NCBI GenBank assembly: GCA_046598395.1
Contig: JBKJIQ010000045.1
Location: 1 to 64,000, forward strand
Direction of reading: 5' to 3'
Origin: JAENVU01 sp046598395
Lineage (GTDB): Bacteria > Actinomycetota > Acidimicrobiia > IMCC26256 > JAENVU01
Length of the DNA: 64,000 bases
Part shown: positions 7,967 to 16,288 of the stretch, piece by piece
How positions within the stretch are numbered: position 1 is the stretch's first letter
How the letters are laid out: every line of letters begins with the position of its first letter
The notes under the pieces: generated by a model
The model's database searches: none
Seen by the model: the letters and a program-made list of their open reading frames with translations, nothing else
Told to the model about the DNA's origin: nothing
Translations under genes and position numbers: made by a program

Positions 7967-8004
7967 TGTCGCGAATCCGTCGCCAGAGCGACGGAGTCGC
8001 GACA
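7967..8004. terminator. 38-nt dyad downstream of mogA (hairpin family copy 1)
   Basis: TGTCGCGA (7967-7974) pairs with TCGCGACA (7997-8004), and TCCGTCGC (7976-7983) with GCGACGGA (7988-7995), around a CAGA loop with one mismatch. It lies between the mogA stop and the riboflavin promoter and could stop mogA transcription, but no T-tract follows on either strand. A near-identical structure of the same length is at 50198-50235. Confidence 0.6.
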
Positions 8005-8039
8005 CGAAACAGTGGGTCACTCCGCGAGCAGCCGCTTCG

Positions 8040-8531
8040 TCAGTGGGGGTGACCGCCGGAGAGGAGATCCAGCGCGTGGGGTAGGACCGGGAGCATCACT
8101 TCGAGGGCCTCGACGGCACCGCTACTGCTGCCCGGCGTGTTCACGACCAGACATTCGCCGATCGTGCCGGCGACCGCGCGCGACAACATCCCGAAGCCAC
8201 GGCCATCGGCATCACTTGCACGGCGGATCGCCTCGACCAGTCCCGGAGCTTCGGCCGCGATGACCTTGCGGGTGCCTTCGGGCGTGCAATCGCGCGGGCC
8301 GAATCCGGTGCCGCCCGTCGTGATGACGAGACCAGAGAACCCGCGGGTCAACGTCCGCAATGCGTGAGCGACTTCGTCCACTCCGTCGGCCGTCACCAGC
8401 CGCTCCACCACCGTTGCCCCTGCCTCGGCAAGCCGCGCCGCGAGCGCGTCGCCCGACTTGTCCTCCCGGGTACCTCCGACCACACCGTCGGACACCGTCA
8501 GAACCTTCGCCTCGAACTTCGCGTCGCTCAC
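8040..8531 (-). CDS. mogA: Molybdopterin adenylyltransferase (MogA/MoaB family)
   Basis: A 163-aa MoCF-biosynthesis domain protein. It has VLTVSDGVVGG, the GLVITTGGTGFGPRDCTPE molybdopterin-binding motif and the LVVNTPGSSSGAVEAL segment. The family activates molybdopterin by adenylylation before metal insertion; MoaB-type members are very similar, so mog versus moaB is not resolved here. GTG 8531 is chosen because AGGGGAAG lies 6-7 nt upstream. It follows rpe on the same strand, but the 87-nt gap contains a GC-rich repeat and a 14-bp direct repeat that copies this gene's own start. No other molybdenum-cofactor gene is nearby. Confidence 0.88.
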   Translation of the reverse strand: MSDAKFEAKVLTVSDGVVGGTREDKSGDALAARLAEAGATVVERLVTADGVDEVAHALRTLTRGFSGLVITTGGTGFGPRDCTPEGTRKVIAAEAPGLVEAIRRASDADGRGFGMLSRAVAGTIGECLVVNTPGSSSGAVEALEVMLPVLPHALDLLSGGHPH

Positions 8532-8625
8532 GTCACTTCCCCTCTTGGCCCTGCGGGCCGGGCCGGTCGGGCCCCACTCCGCCCGGTTGCCGCAGATGAA
8601 GCCCATCGGGGGCGTCGCTCACGTC
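8521..8625. repeat. 14-bp direct repeat flanking the rpe-mogA spacer
   Basis: GCGTCGCTCACGTC occurs at 8521-8534 (the mogA start) and 8612-8625 (the rpe stop), 91 bp apart. The arrangement suggests that an original overlapping rpe/mogA junction was split by insertion or duplication of a 91-bp segment. Confidence 0.85.
8534..8575 (-). repeat. GC-rich leader element, copy A (before mogA)
   Basis: On the minus strand it reads GGGGCCCGACCGGCCCGG and ends AAGAGGGGAAGTG, which supplies the mogA ribosome-binding site. It is clearly similar to a segment before efp (32501-32550) and, in shortened form, to one before pyrB (28490-28532). Confidence 0.6.
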
Positions 8626-9284
8626 GCGCCCCAGGCCGCGGCGCGGATCGCGCGACAGGCGGCCCCGCGATCCGGCGTGCCGAAGACCGCGCTCCCCGCG
8701 ACGAGGATGTCGGCACCAGCTGCGGCCGCGAGTGGCGCGGTCTCCAGATTGATCCCACCATCAATTTCCAACTCGATGGGCAGCGCTCGCTCGTCGACGA
8801 TCATGCGCGCGGCGCGGACCTTGTCGAGCACTTCGGGCAGAAATGCCTGGCCGCCGAAACCAGGATGCACGCTCATGAACAGGAGGATGTCGATCTCCTC
8901 GAAGTGCGGAAGGACCGCGTCGAGCGGCGTCTCGGGATTCATCACCAGCCCGACCCTCATGCCGTGGGCGCGCATGCGATCGAACAGCGGCCGCGGATCA
9001 CCGAGTTCGATATGAACGGTGCAACTGTTGGCACCGGCGGCGGCGAAGTCGTCGAGCAGATCCCCCGGATTGTCGATCATGAGATGACAGTCGAGGTACA
9101 TGTCGGTGCGAGGGCGCAGGCACTTCACCACCGGCGCACCGATCGACAGGTTCGGCACGAAGTGGCCGTCCATGACATCCACATGCAGCAGGTCGGCGTC
9201 GGCTCGGACCGTCTCCACTTCAGCCGCCAGCTGCGAGAAGTCACACGCGAGGATCGAAGGTGCGATTTTTCCCATTGCCGTCAT
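8619..9284 (-). CDS. rpe: Ribulose-phosphate 3-epimerase
   Basis: Rpe interconverts ribulose 5-phosphate and xylulose 5-phosphate in the pentose phosphate pathway. The 221-aa TIM barrel has IAPSILACDFSQL, the metal-binding HVDVMDGHFVPN, CHLMIDNP, the MSVHPGFGGQAF phosphate region and the late EIDGGIN aspartate, all intact. The ATG at 9284 starts one base after the rsmB stop; ATG 9275 is an alternative. Its 3' end is duplicated at the mogA start. Confidence 0.96.
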   Translation of the reverse strand: MTAMGKIAPSILACDFSQLAAEVETVRADADLLHVDVMDGHFVPNLSIGAPVVKCLRPRTDMYLDCHLMIDNPGDLLDDFAAAGANSCTVHIELGDPRPLFDRMRAHGMRVGLVMNPETPLDAVLPHFEEIDILLFMSVHPGFGGQAFLPEVLDKVRAARMIVDERALPIELEIDGGINLETAPLAAAAGADILVAGSAVFGTPDRGAACRAIRAAAWGAT

Positions 9285-9285
9285 C

Positions 9286-10677
9286 CTACTGGGGGGCCTG
9301 CAAAATCAGGCTGTACATGCCGTCGGTATCGGCCACATGCGGGAGCAGCCGGGCTCCTCGCCCGAGCGCCTTCCAGGGTGCACCGGGCCGATCCGGTGCC
9401 GTGAAACCGACGAGATGCTCGGCGGCCCACTCGTCGATCGCCTCGGTCTCCGCGTGAGTGAGCGTGCACACCGAATAGACCAGCCGCCCGCCCGGTCGCA
9501 CCACCCGTGCCGCGGCAATGAGCAGCGCTCGTTGGATCCCCGCGAGCTCGTCGATCGTTTGCGGCTCCAACCGCCACCGGGCCTCGGGACGACGGCGAAG
9601 CACTCCGAGTCCGGAGCACGGAGCGTCGATCAAAACCCGATCGAACGAGCCGTCGACGAAGGGCAACGCCACACCATCGGCGACGAGCGGCGTCACCGCG
9701 CGCAGGCGCAAACGACTCGCCGCGCCACCGATCATCGCGGTGCGCGCGGGATTGCGATCGAGACCCACGACCAACCCGCGATCACCCATCGCCTCGGCGA
9801 TCGCCGTCGTCTTCCCTCCGGGAGCAGCGCCGATCTCGAGGATTCGCTCCCCGGATTGCGCTCCGAGCAGTGCGGCCACCGCTTGGCTCGCTTGATCTTG
9901 TGGAGTCGCCCATCCCTCTCGCATGACTGCGGTCGCACCGAGATCGCCTGCGCCGGTGACGAGCACCGAATCACGCAACAAGGTGCCCCGGCTCACCGAG
10001 GCACCTGTGTTGAGCAGGTCGGCCTCCACCGCATCGGGCGTGGACCGCAACGGGTTGACCCGCAAGGTGACCGCGGCGGGCTCGTTGACTCCCGCTAACA
10101 CAATGCGGGCGTCGGCCGCGCCCAGATCCGTTTGCAACCGCTCGACGATCCAGTTCGGCATCGACGCGCGGATGCCCAACGACTCCACGTCATCGCCCTC
10201 CGGGAGGGGCCATGGTGGACCGGACCGAGTCACGGAGCGGAGTACCGCGTTCACGAAACTCTTGGCGCGCGGTGAGACCTGCGCCACCGCCGCGACCGTC
10301 TCTCCCACTGCAGCGTGCGCTGCAATCCCCAGCACCAGCTGGTACGCGCCGAGGCGCACCGCGGCCCGTACCGGTGGGTCGAGCCGCGCCACCGGTCGGT
10401 CGAGCGCGCCCCGGAGTATGTAGTCGAGCGTGCGTTGGAGCCGCGTCGTACCGTAAACCCACTCCGTCACTTGCGCGCGGTCCCGCGCCTCCAGCGGGGT
10501 GTCACGCAGGAGTGCCGGGAGCACCACGTTGGCGTAGGCGCCGTCGTCGATGCGCACCAAGGCTCGAATCGCCACCGCACGACTCAACAAGACGGGCGCG
10601 GGCTTGCCCGATCCAGATTTGCCCGATCCAGATTTGCCCGGCCTACGCCTCGCCGGGTCGCGTTTCGGCTCCGTCAT
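9286..10677 (-). CDS. rsmB: 16S rRNA (cytosine-5)-methyltransferase RsmB/Sun
   Basis: A 463-aa protein with an N-terminal NusB-like RNA-binding domain (about residues 30-155) and a C-terminal SAM-dependent methyltransferase domain. The SAM site is ILEIGAAPGGKTTAI, and the two catalytic cysteines lie in DAPCSGLG (C354) and SVCTLT (C404), as in Sun/NOL1/NOP2 enzymes that methylate C967 of 16S rRNA. Its ATG overlaps the fmt stop (ATGA). The N-terminal tail contains a SGSGK repeat from a 15-bp tandem duplication. Confidence 0.95.
   Translation of the reverse strand: MTEPKRDPARRRPGKSGSGKSGSGKPAPVLLSRAVAIRALVRIDDGAYANVVLPALLRDTPLEARDRAQVTEWVYGTTRLQRTLDYILRGALDRPVARLDPPVRAAVRLGAYQLVLGIAAHAAVGETVAAVAQVSPRAKSFVNAVLRSVTRSGPPWPLPEGDDVESLGIRASMPNWIVERLQTDLGAADARIVLAGVNEPAAVTLRVNPLRSTPDAVEADLLNTGASVSRGTLLRDSVLVTGAGDLGATAVMREGWATPQDQASQAVAALLGAQSGERILEIGAAPGGKTTAIAEAMGDRGLVVGLDRNPARTAMIGGAASRLRLRAVTPLVADGVALPFVDGSFDRVLIDAPCSGLGVLRRRPEARWRLEPQTIDELAGIQRALLIAAARVVRPGGRLVYSVCTLTHAETEAIDEWAAEHLVGFTAPDRPGAPWKALGRGARLLPHVADTDGMYSLILQAPQ
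10604..10640. repeat. In-frame 15-bp tandem repeat in rsmB
   Basis: TTGCCCGATCCAGAT is repeated at 10604-10618 and 10619-10633, with a partial third copy to 10640. On the coding strand it adds copies of the pentapeptide GKSGS to the flexible N-terminus of RsmB. Confidence 0.92.
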
Positions 10678-11510
10678 GCGAACGGATCGGTGTCGCGATG
10701 GCCGGCGCGCCAGGCGGAGTACAGCATCGAACGTTTGCCTTCCGGTTGCACTGCATCGGGAACGAATCGTCCGTCGTCAACATGGGCCTGCCACACTTTG
10801 AGCCGCGCACCGTCGACGGTGAGCCACGCACCGGGACGCGGGTTCCCGGCTCGGACCATCCGCACGAGCTCGTCGGCGGGCCGTTCGAGGTCGAGTTCGA
10901 ACTCCTCGACCGTCAATTTGGCCGCGTAGGTGGTCTCCCCCGTTTGTACCTCGGGCACGATCGCCGCCAGCTCCGCCAGCGTCCGAACGAGCAGCGCGGC
11001 GCCCCGCGTGGTGAGGCGGCCGTGCAGTTCTCCCGCGGTCTCCTCGGCTCCGATCGGCACCACCTCTCGGGAGTAGACCGGTCCAGTGTCGAGACCCGCC
11101 TCCACACCCATCACGCACACGCCCGTGTCACGATCCCCCGCCAGAATGGCCCGCTCCACCGGGGCCGCCCCGCGCCAGCGCGGCAACAGGGAATAGTGGA
11201 CGTTCACGAACCCACCGGGAATCGCCTCCAACAAGCCGGCTGGCAAGATCTGGCCGAACGCGACCACGATGCCGAGATCGGCCTTGAGGTCCTTCACCGT
11301 GTCGATGATCTCCGACGCCCGGTCCGGGGTTGCCACGGTAAGACCGAGGGCGTCAGCTGCGACCTTGACCGGACTCCCACTGAGCGCGGTGCCGCGACCG
11401 CGGCGACGGTCCGGTTGGGTCACGACCAGTGCGACCTCGTGTCCGGCCGCGACCACTGCATGCAGAGCATCGACCGCCGGCGCGGGCGTGCCGAAGTAGA
11501 CCAGCTTCAA
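10674..11510 (-). CDS. fmt: Methionyl-tRNA formyltransferase
   Basis: Fmt formylates initiator Met-tRNA. The protein (278 aa) begins KLVYFGTPAPAVDAL, contains the catalytic-domain signature NVHYSLLPRWRGAAPVERAI and ends with a compact C-terminal OB domain, a little shorter than usual. TTG 11510 is chosen because it gives the normal N-terminus and has GGTGATC, complementary to the 16S 3' end, just upstream. A GTG at 11531 is also in frame but lies inside a long hairpin (11520-11566) between def and fmt. The pair def-fmt is a common actinobacterial arrangement. Confidence 0.93.
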   Translation of the reverse strand: MKLVYFGTPAPAVDALHAVVAAGHEVALVVTQPDRRRGRGTALSGSPVKVAADALGLTVATPDRASEIIDTVKDLKADLGIVVAFGQILPAGLLEAIPGGFVNVHYSLLPRWRGAAPVERAILAGDRDTGVCVMGVEAGLDTGPVYSREVVPIGAEETAGELHGRLTTRGAALLVRTLAELAAIVPEVQTGETTYAAKLTVEEFELDLERPADELVRMVRAGNPRPGAWLTVDGARLKVWQAHVDDGRFVPDAVQPEGKRSMLYSAWRAGHRDTDPFA

Positions 11511-11519
11511 CCGATCACC

Positions 11520-11566
11520 AACTTGCGTCACTTTCCGACCGCAGGGGTGGGAAAGTGACGCAAGTT
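11520..11566. promoter_or_regulatory. 47-nt hairpin between def and fmt
   Basis: AACTTGCGTCACTTTCC (11520-11536) is perfectly complementary to 11550-11566; after one mismatch, three more pairs close a 5-nt loop. It begins 8 nt after the def stop and ends 9 nt before the fmt TTG codon, so on mRNA the stem abuts the fmt initiation region. It could act as an attenuator, processing site or partial terminator. No T-run follows. Confidence 0.7.
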
Positions 11567-11574
11567 CGAGTGGG

Positions 11575-12102
11575 TCACAGCTGCCGAACGTCGTCGAGGC
11601 GCTCACTCGCCGCGGCCACGAGATCAACATCACGCAGCTCTCGGAGCGCGCGTCGACGTTCATCGGGGTCGAGCCGGTCGAGCATCAACACCCCGTCGAG
11701 ATGGTCGAGTTCGTGCAGGAACACGCGGCCGAGGAGTTCGTCACCTTGGAACACGACCTCGTCACCGTCGAGGTCGACGCCGCTGATCGTGACCAGTTTC
11801 GGGCGGACAATCTCGAAATGGAATCCGGGAATGGACAAGCAGCCTTCTTCGTAGGCCCACTCCCCTTCGGTTTCCACAATCTCCGGGTTGATCAGTACCT
11901 GGGGTCCTTCGCCGACGTCGTAGGTGAACATCCGCTTCTGCACGCCCACCTGCGGTGCCGCCAGACCCACGCCGGACGCGTCGTACATCGTCTCGAACAT
12001 CGTGTTCAGAACGCGTACCAAGGCACCGTCGAGTTCGGTCACGTCCTTCGCCCGCTGCTTCAACACCGGGTCCCCAAAGACCCGAATCGAGTAAGTGCCC
12101 AC
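11575..12102 (-). CDS. def: Peptide deformylase
   Basis: Def removes the formyl group from nascent N-termini. All three signature motifs are present in this 175-aa protein: GVGLAAPQVG (44-53), EGCLSIPG (86-93, metal cysteine) and HELDHLDG (130-137, the HExxH metal site). GTG 12102 matches the family N-terminus (YSIRVFGDPVL); no strong ribosome-binding site is seen. It lies 22 nt after the sulfatase stop and just before the fmt hairpin. Confidence 0.94.
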   Translation of the reverse strand: MGTYSIRVFGDPVLKQRAKDVTELDGALVRVLNTMFETMYDASGVGLAAPQVGVQKRMFTYDVGEGPQVLINPEIVETEGEWAYEEGCLSIPGFHFEIVRPKLVTISGVDLDGDEVVFQGDELLGRVFLHELDHLDGVLMLDRLDPDERRRALRELRDVDLVAAASERLDDVRQL

Positions 12103-12124
12103 GTCGGGCAGGTTACCGGCGGCG

Positions 12125-14416
12125 CTACTCGTACCTCTGGCCCAACTCACGGAGCATGTCCATGAGGTGGACCGGGGCGTCGGGAGCGGAATCGCCGGGG
12201 GTGTAGGTCGCGGCGTGGAGCGTGCCGGAGTATGGAAATGGCCCGAACTCTCGATAGAGCTGCCACGACACGGGCGACCGGCGGTCGATCCCCACGTCGA
12301 TCCCCTCGAACGGCGCCATCCCGAACAGCATCGGCAGACCCGCGTGGGTGGCGCGCAGGACTCCGTCGACGGTGATCGTCACGTCCCACACTCGGTCACC
12401 CGGCCCGGAGAACTCGACGACGATCTCGCGAGCGCCGTCGGCCAGCGCGCCGGCGCTGACCACCGTCATATGGCCGCGCCCGTCGTTGTGCGCCAGGACC
12501 AGCTCTCCGAGGCGCACGTACAGCACGTAGCCGGCGCCCTGATCACCGTGGGCCACCAGCACACCTTCGTCGGCCGTCCGATGCTCCAAGTCCACCGTGA
12601 TAATGAAACCGCGGAACCAAATGAGCTGGACCGACCGCCAGCGCTCCAACGTGGGAGTACCGCGCGGGATCCGCACCGGCATTGCATACACGTCGTCACG
12701 AGCGGGCCGCGTCACGTACTTCAGGCTCACCCCTTCGTCGAGCGGGTAGATGTGGTTCTCCCACGCCGCCGCCTCCCACGCGTCGGTGAGCTCAGCCAGC
12801 TTCTCCGGCTGCGTTGCCGCCAGGTCATGCAACTCGGTGGGGTCCTCATCGAGGTGGTACAGCTCCCACTCCGCGTCGGTGAAGTTCGTCATCGGGTGAT
12901 GCAGGGTGACCGCATGCCAACCATCTCGGTAGAAGCCGCGGTGCCCGTTCATCTCGACGACATGCTCGTGATGCGTGCTCGGCGCATCGGCATCGGCCAA
13001 CACCGACGTGAAGCTCGCACCCTGGACGTCGACGAGGGGTACGCCGTGACGAGCGGCGGGGCGATCGACGCCGACGACCTCGAGGATCGTCGGCAGCAGG
13101 TCCGTCACGTGCTGGTACTGGCGACGGTATTCGCCGGCCGCGTTGATCCCGTTCGGCCACGACACGATGAAGGGCACCGAGTGGCCTCCTTGGTGCGTGT
13201 TGATCTTGTACAGCCGGAACGGTGTGTTCGAGGCCATAGACCATCCGCGCGGGTAGTGCGGGGTGGTGGTGGGTCCACCGATCTCGTCGATGCGGGCGAG
13301 GTCGGCTTCGAGATCGTCGCCTTGCAAGAGATGCACGTAGTACGCGGTGGTCCCGAGCTCCTCGCCTTCCCGTGACGCTCCATTGTCGGAGGTAAACACG
13401 AAGACCGTGTTGTCGAGCTCTCCAAGGTCGTCCAGCGCGGCAACGAACCGACCGATGTTCTGGTCGATGCGATCGACCATCGCCGCGTAGACCTCCATGT
13501 GGCGAGCGAAGAGCCGTTGCTCGTCGGCCGACAGCTCGTCCCACGGCCGCACGTCATGATCACGTTCGGTGTTGCGCGGCGCGAGCTGCACGCCCGGCGC
13601 CACCACTCCCATCGCCTGTTGGCGAGCGAACCGCTCCGCCCGCAGAGCATCCCACCCGGCGTTGTAGCGGCCGCGGTACTTCTCGATGTCTTCCGCACGT
13701 GCCTGCAGCGGAGCGTGCACCGCGCCGTGCGCCATGTACATGAAGAACGGACGTGAGGGATTTGCCGTCTTCTGCGACCGCACCATCGAGATCGCGTGAT
13801 CGGTGATGTCGTCGGTGAAGTAGTAGTCGTCCGGGTACTGATCGATCTCGACCTGGTGGTTGTCTTGCACGAGTCGGTGCGGGTGATGCATGTTCGTGAA
13901 CGCATCGATCACGCCGTAGTAGCGGTCGAACCCACGTTGGCACGGCCACGAATGGCGTGGCCCTTCGGCGCAGTCCGAGTCCTTCGCCAAGTGCCACTTC
14001 CCCACCATCATCGTGGCGTAGCCCGCACCGTCTCGCAGGATCTCGGCCATCGTCATGACGTCCGGCGCCAGCTCCGATGCGTAACCGGGGAAGCCGGGAT
14101 CGACGTGAGCGACCGTCCCCAGCCCCGCGCGGTGTGGCTCGACGCCAGTGAGCAATGCGGCGCGGGTGGGCGAGCACATGGGCGTCACGTGAAAGTTGGT
14201 ACCGCGCAATCCGCGCGCCGCGAGCGCGTCGAGGTGTGGAGTCTCGATCTCACTGCCGTAACACCCGAGGTCGGCGTAGCCGAGGTCGTCGGCCAACACG
14301 ATCACGATGTTGGGCGCGCCCTCGCGTGCGGTTGGCCGCTCGGGCCACGCCCCCACCGAACCGGCAAAGGTGCGGCCGACCGTCCCGGCAAATCCTGGAT
14401 AGCTGGGTTCACTCAT
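12125..14416 (-). CDS. Arylsulfatase (FGly-type sulfatase)
   Basis: A 763-aa sulfatase that hydrolyses sulfate esters. The signature CSPTRAALLTG holds C81, which would be converted to formylglycine by an FGE enzyme encoded elsewhere. Metal-site residues are visible in LADDLGYAD, GKWHL, and SDNGA. There is no N-terminal signal peptide, so it looks cytoplasmic. The beginning (GAWPERPTAREGAPN) and large C-terminal region match the arylsulfatase A/AtsA-like subfamily found in actinobacteria. It is inserted between priA and def, where related genomes usually have none, so it is probably an accessory gene; it is 17 nt from priA and likely co-transcribed. Confidence 0.92.
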   Translation of the reverse strand: MSEPSYPGFAGTVGRTFAGSVGAWPERPTAREGAPNIVIVLADDLGYADLGCYGSEIETPHLDALAARGLRGTNFHVTPMCSPTRAALLTGVEPHRAGLGTVAHVDPGFPGYASELAPDVMTMAEILRDGAGYATMMVGKWHLAKDSDCAEGPRHSWPCQRGFDRYYGVIDAFTNMHHPHRLVQDNHQVEIDQYPDDYYFTDDITDHAISMVRSQKTANPSRPFFMYMAHGAVHAPLQARAEDIEKYRGRYNAGWDALRAERFARQQAMGVVAPGVQLAPRNTERDHDVRPWDELSADEQRLFARHMEVYAAMVDRIDQNIGRFVAALDDLGELDNTVFVFTSDNGASREGEELGTTAYYVHLLQGDDLEADLARIDEIGGPTTTPHYPRGWSMASNTPFRLYKINTHQGGHSVPFIVSWPNGINAAGEYRRQYQHVTDLLPTILEVVGVDRPAARHGVPLVDVQGASFTSVLADADAPSTHHEHVVEMNGHRGFYRDGWHAVTLHHPMTNFTDAEWELYHLDEDPTELHDLAATQPEKLAELTDAWEAAAWENHIYPLDEGVSLKYVTRPARDDVYAMPVRIPRGTPTLERWRSVQLIWFRGFIITVDLEHRTADEGVLVAHGDQGAGYVLYVRLGELVLAHNDGRGHMTVVSAGALADGAREIVVEFSGPGDRVWDVTITVDGVLRATHAGLPMLFGMAPFEGIDVGIDRRSPVSWQLYREFGPFPYSGTLHAATYTPGDSAPDAPVHLMDMLRELGQRYE

Positions 14417-14433
14417 GACCGCGATCGTGACAT

Positions 14434-16239
14434 CTAGACGCGCGGTGGGTCGACTGCGACCCGCAGACGCCCCGCACCACGGTTCCGCGGTCCGACCAAC
14501 GCGAGTCCCTCGGCCAGCGCATCCGAGTCCTCCGCAAACACCAGCGCCCGCAAGCCGACGCCGTGCTCGGACGGACCGAGGACTCGGAAGTCTCGACGGA
14601 GTGCGAGCACCGCGGCCTCCACCGCAGCGGAATCGCCGACGAGTTCGGCCACTGCGCCATCGGGTGGGAAACCCAGCATCGCCCGGCGGGCCCGCTCGAT
14701 CACCATGATCGGTTCCGGGTCACCGGTGGTGGCGAACTCCACGACCTCGTGTTCCGGGGTGCGAGTCTGCAGGAGCAGCCGGCCACCGCGCTCCCGATTT
14801 CCTACCACCCGCGCCGCGCGCGCAATCAAGCCCGCCGCGTGCTGCGCCGCCCGAACCCGGGGCGCAAAGAGTTCCTGATCGAGATCGAGGAACGCCACCA
14901 GCCGAGCGTCCACCCGATGCAGCGTGGCCTCGGTCCCGACAATGACCGGGACGTCGGGAACATCGCCGACCGTGGCGTCGAGCCAGGCGACCTCGGCGCG
15001 CGGCAATAACGCGGCGAGGGCATCACGCAATCGCTGCACACCGAGCCGCGAGGCTCGCAGCTTCGTGCCGTGACACGCGAGACAGATCATCGGCCGGGTG
15101 GTCTCGCACCGGGGACAGATCAACATAGCGACATCGCGTTCGATGACCGCCGACTGGCACCGTTCACAACTCGCGACGGTGGAACAGGCCACGCACGTGA
15201 GCAACCGCGCCCGACCCTTGCGGTTCAAGACACACACGGCGCGGTCACCGGCATCGACCGCACGATGCAGCGCGCGCGCCAAGCCGTCACTCAAGAGTCC
15301 GTTCCCCGGCGGTTCCTCCCGCAGGTCGACCACATCGACGAGTGGCCAACCCGCCCGCGCAGCCGACGGCACCGGACATATGACCGTGCTCGTCGCCAGG
15401 CTTTGCGCTTCGGGGGTGGGCAACGGCGCAACGAGCGTGACCTGAGCGCCGACGCGCCGGGCGCGTTCCACGGCGACATCGCGCGCATGCCATGTGGGGA
15501 CGCGTTCCTCTTGGAGCGCTTCATCGCCTTCGTCCAGCACGATGACCGCGACAAGATCGGGCACCGGTGCCCACACCGCAGTACGACCGCCGATCACCAC
15601 GACGTTCCCGTTCCGGACGGCGGACCAAGCCCGAGTGCGGGCGGCATCCTCGAGGTCGGCGCGCATCACCACCACCTGATGACCGCGCCGTTCCAGGTCG
15701 CGCACGAGCGGGCCGAGACGCGGGTCGGTGGTGAGCACCAGCGTGGAGCCGACCGCCGCAACTCGCTGCGCGATCAACGCTCGCCGATCCGCGGCCGGTG
15801 GCCACGCGATCACCTCCACGGCGGGGCCTGTCACGCGGCCCGCGTCGACCATCGCAGCGCCGGGGTGTGCCACCACATCGGGCCAGGGTTCGCGCACGGC
15901 GTTTGGTGGCGACGCGGCCCGATACAGAGCAACGGGCGGGCCGGCCCACCGGTGCGCGGTCCACCGACACAGATCAAGCATCTCGGCCGGTGGACCCGCG
16001 CCCACCACCTTCGAGATCGGAAGGATCCGGCCCACCGACGCGTCGGGTTCGACGTCGACGGCCACGACCCAACCACGGACCTTCCGGCCGTGGAGTGGCA
16101 CCCGCACGATGGTGCCCACACGAACGAACTCCCCGACACCGTCGGGGACTTCGTAATCGAACTCGCGCTGCACCGCAGTCAGATCAGGCCTGACCCGTAC
16201 TCGCCGGTCGCGCTCGCTCGGCACCGGGCTACCAGTCAT
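14434..16239 (-). CDS. priA: Primosomal protein N' (PriA-like, helicase-inactive type)
   Basis: A 601-aa PriA-family protein for replication restart. The N-terminal DNA-binding region, the DEGDEA motif (Walker B position) and the zinc-binding cysteines CVACSTVASCERC and CPRCETTRPMICLAC are present, and the C-terminal domain is normal. No Walker A (GxTGSGKT) motif exists before the DEGDEA segment, so ATP-driven unwinding is not expected; this loss is known in actinobacterial PriA proteins. It lies between metK and the sulfatase on the minus strand. Confidence 0.9.
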   Translation of the reverse strand: MTGSPVPSERDRRVRVRPDLTAVQREFDYEVPDGVGEFVRVGTIVRVPLHGRKVRGWVVAVDVEPDASVGRILPISKVVGAGPPAEMLDLCRWTAHRWAGPPVALYRAASPPNAVREPWPDVVAHPGAAMVDAGRVTGPAVEVIAWPPAADRRALIAQRVAAVGSTLVLTTDPRLGPLVRDLERRGHQVVVMRADLEDAARTRAWSAVRNGNVVVIGGRTAVWAPVPDLVAVIVLDEGDEALQEERVPTWHARDVAVERARRVGAQVTLVAPLPTPEAQSLATSTVICPVPSAARAGWPLVDVVDLREEPPGNGLLSDGLARALHRAVDAGDRAVCVLNRKGRARLLTCVACSTVASCERCQSAVIERDVAMLICPRCETTRPMICLACHGTKLRASRLGVQRLRDALAALLPRAEVAWLDATVGDVPDVPVIVGTEATLHRVDARLVAFLDLDQELFAPRVRAAQHAAGLIARAARVVGNRERGGRLLLQTRTPEHEVVEFATTGDPEPIMVIERARRAMLGFPPDGAVAELVGDSAAVEAAVLALRRDFRVLGPSEHGVGLRALVFAEDSDALAEGLALVGPRNRGAGRLRVAVDPPRV

Positions 16240-16288
16240 GGGACACGTTGGCCTCGCTCAGGGCTCAGCCTGAGTGTGATTGATACTC

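Noticed and set aside
14335..14352. Another copy of the GC-rich leader element (GGCCGCTCGGGCC)
   Set aside because: It lies within the sulfatase and encodes AWPERP, a normal conserved segment of that subfamily, so the match to the leader element is most likely coincidence.
16257..16274. Terminator between priA and metK
   Set aside because: The CTCAGG/CCTGAG stem has only six pairs and no T-run, so it is too weak to call.
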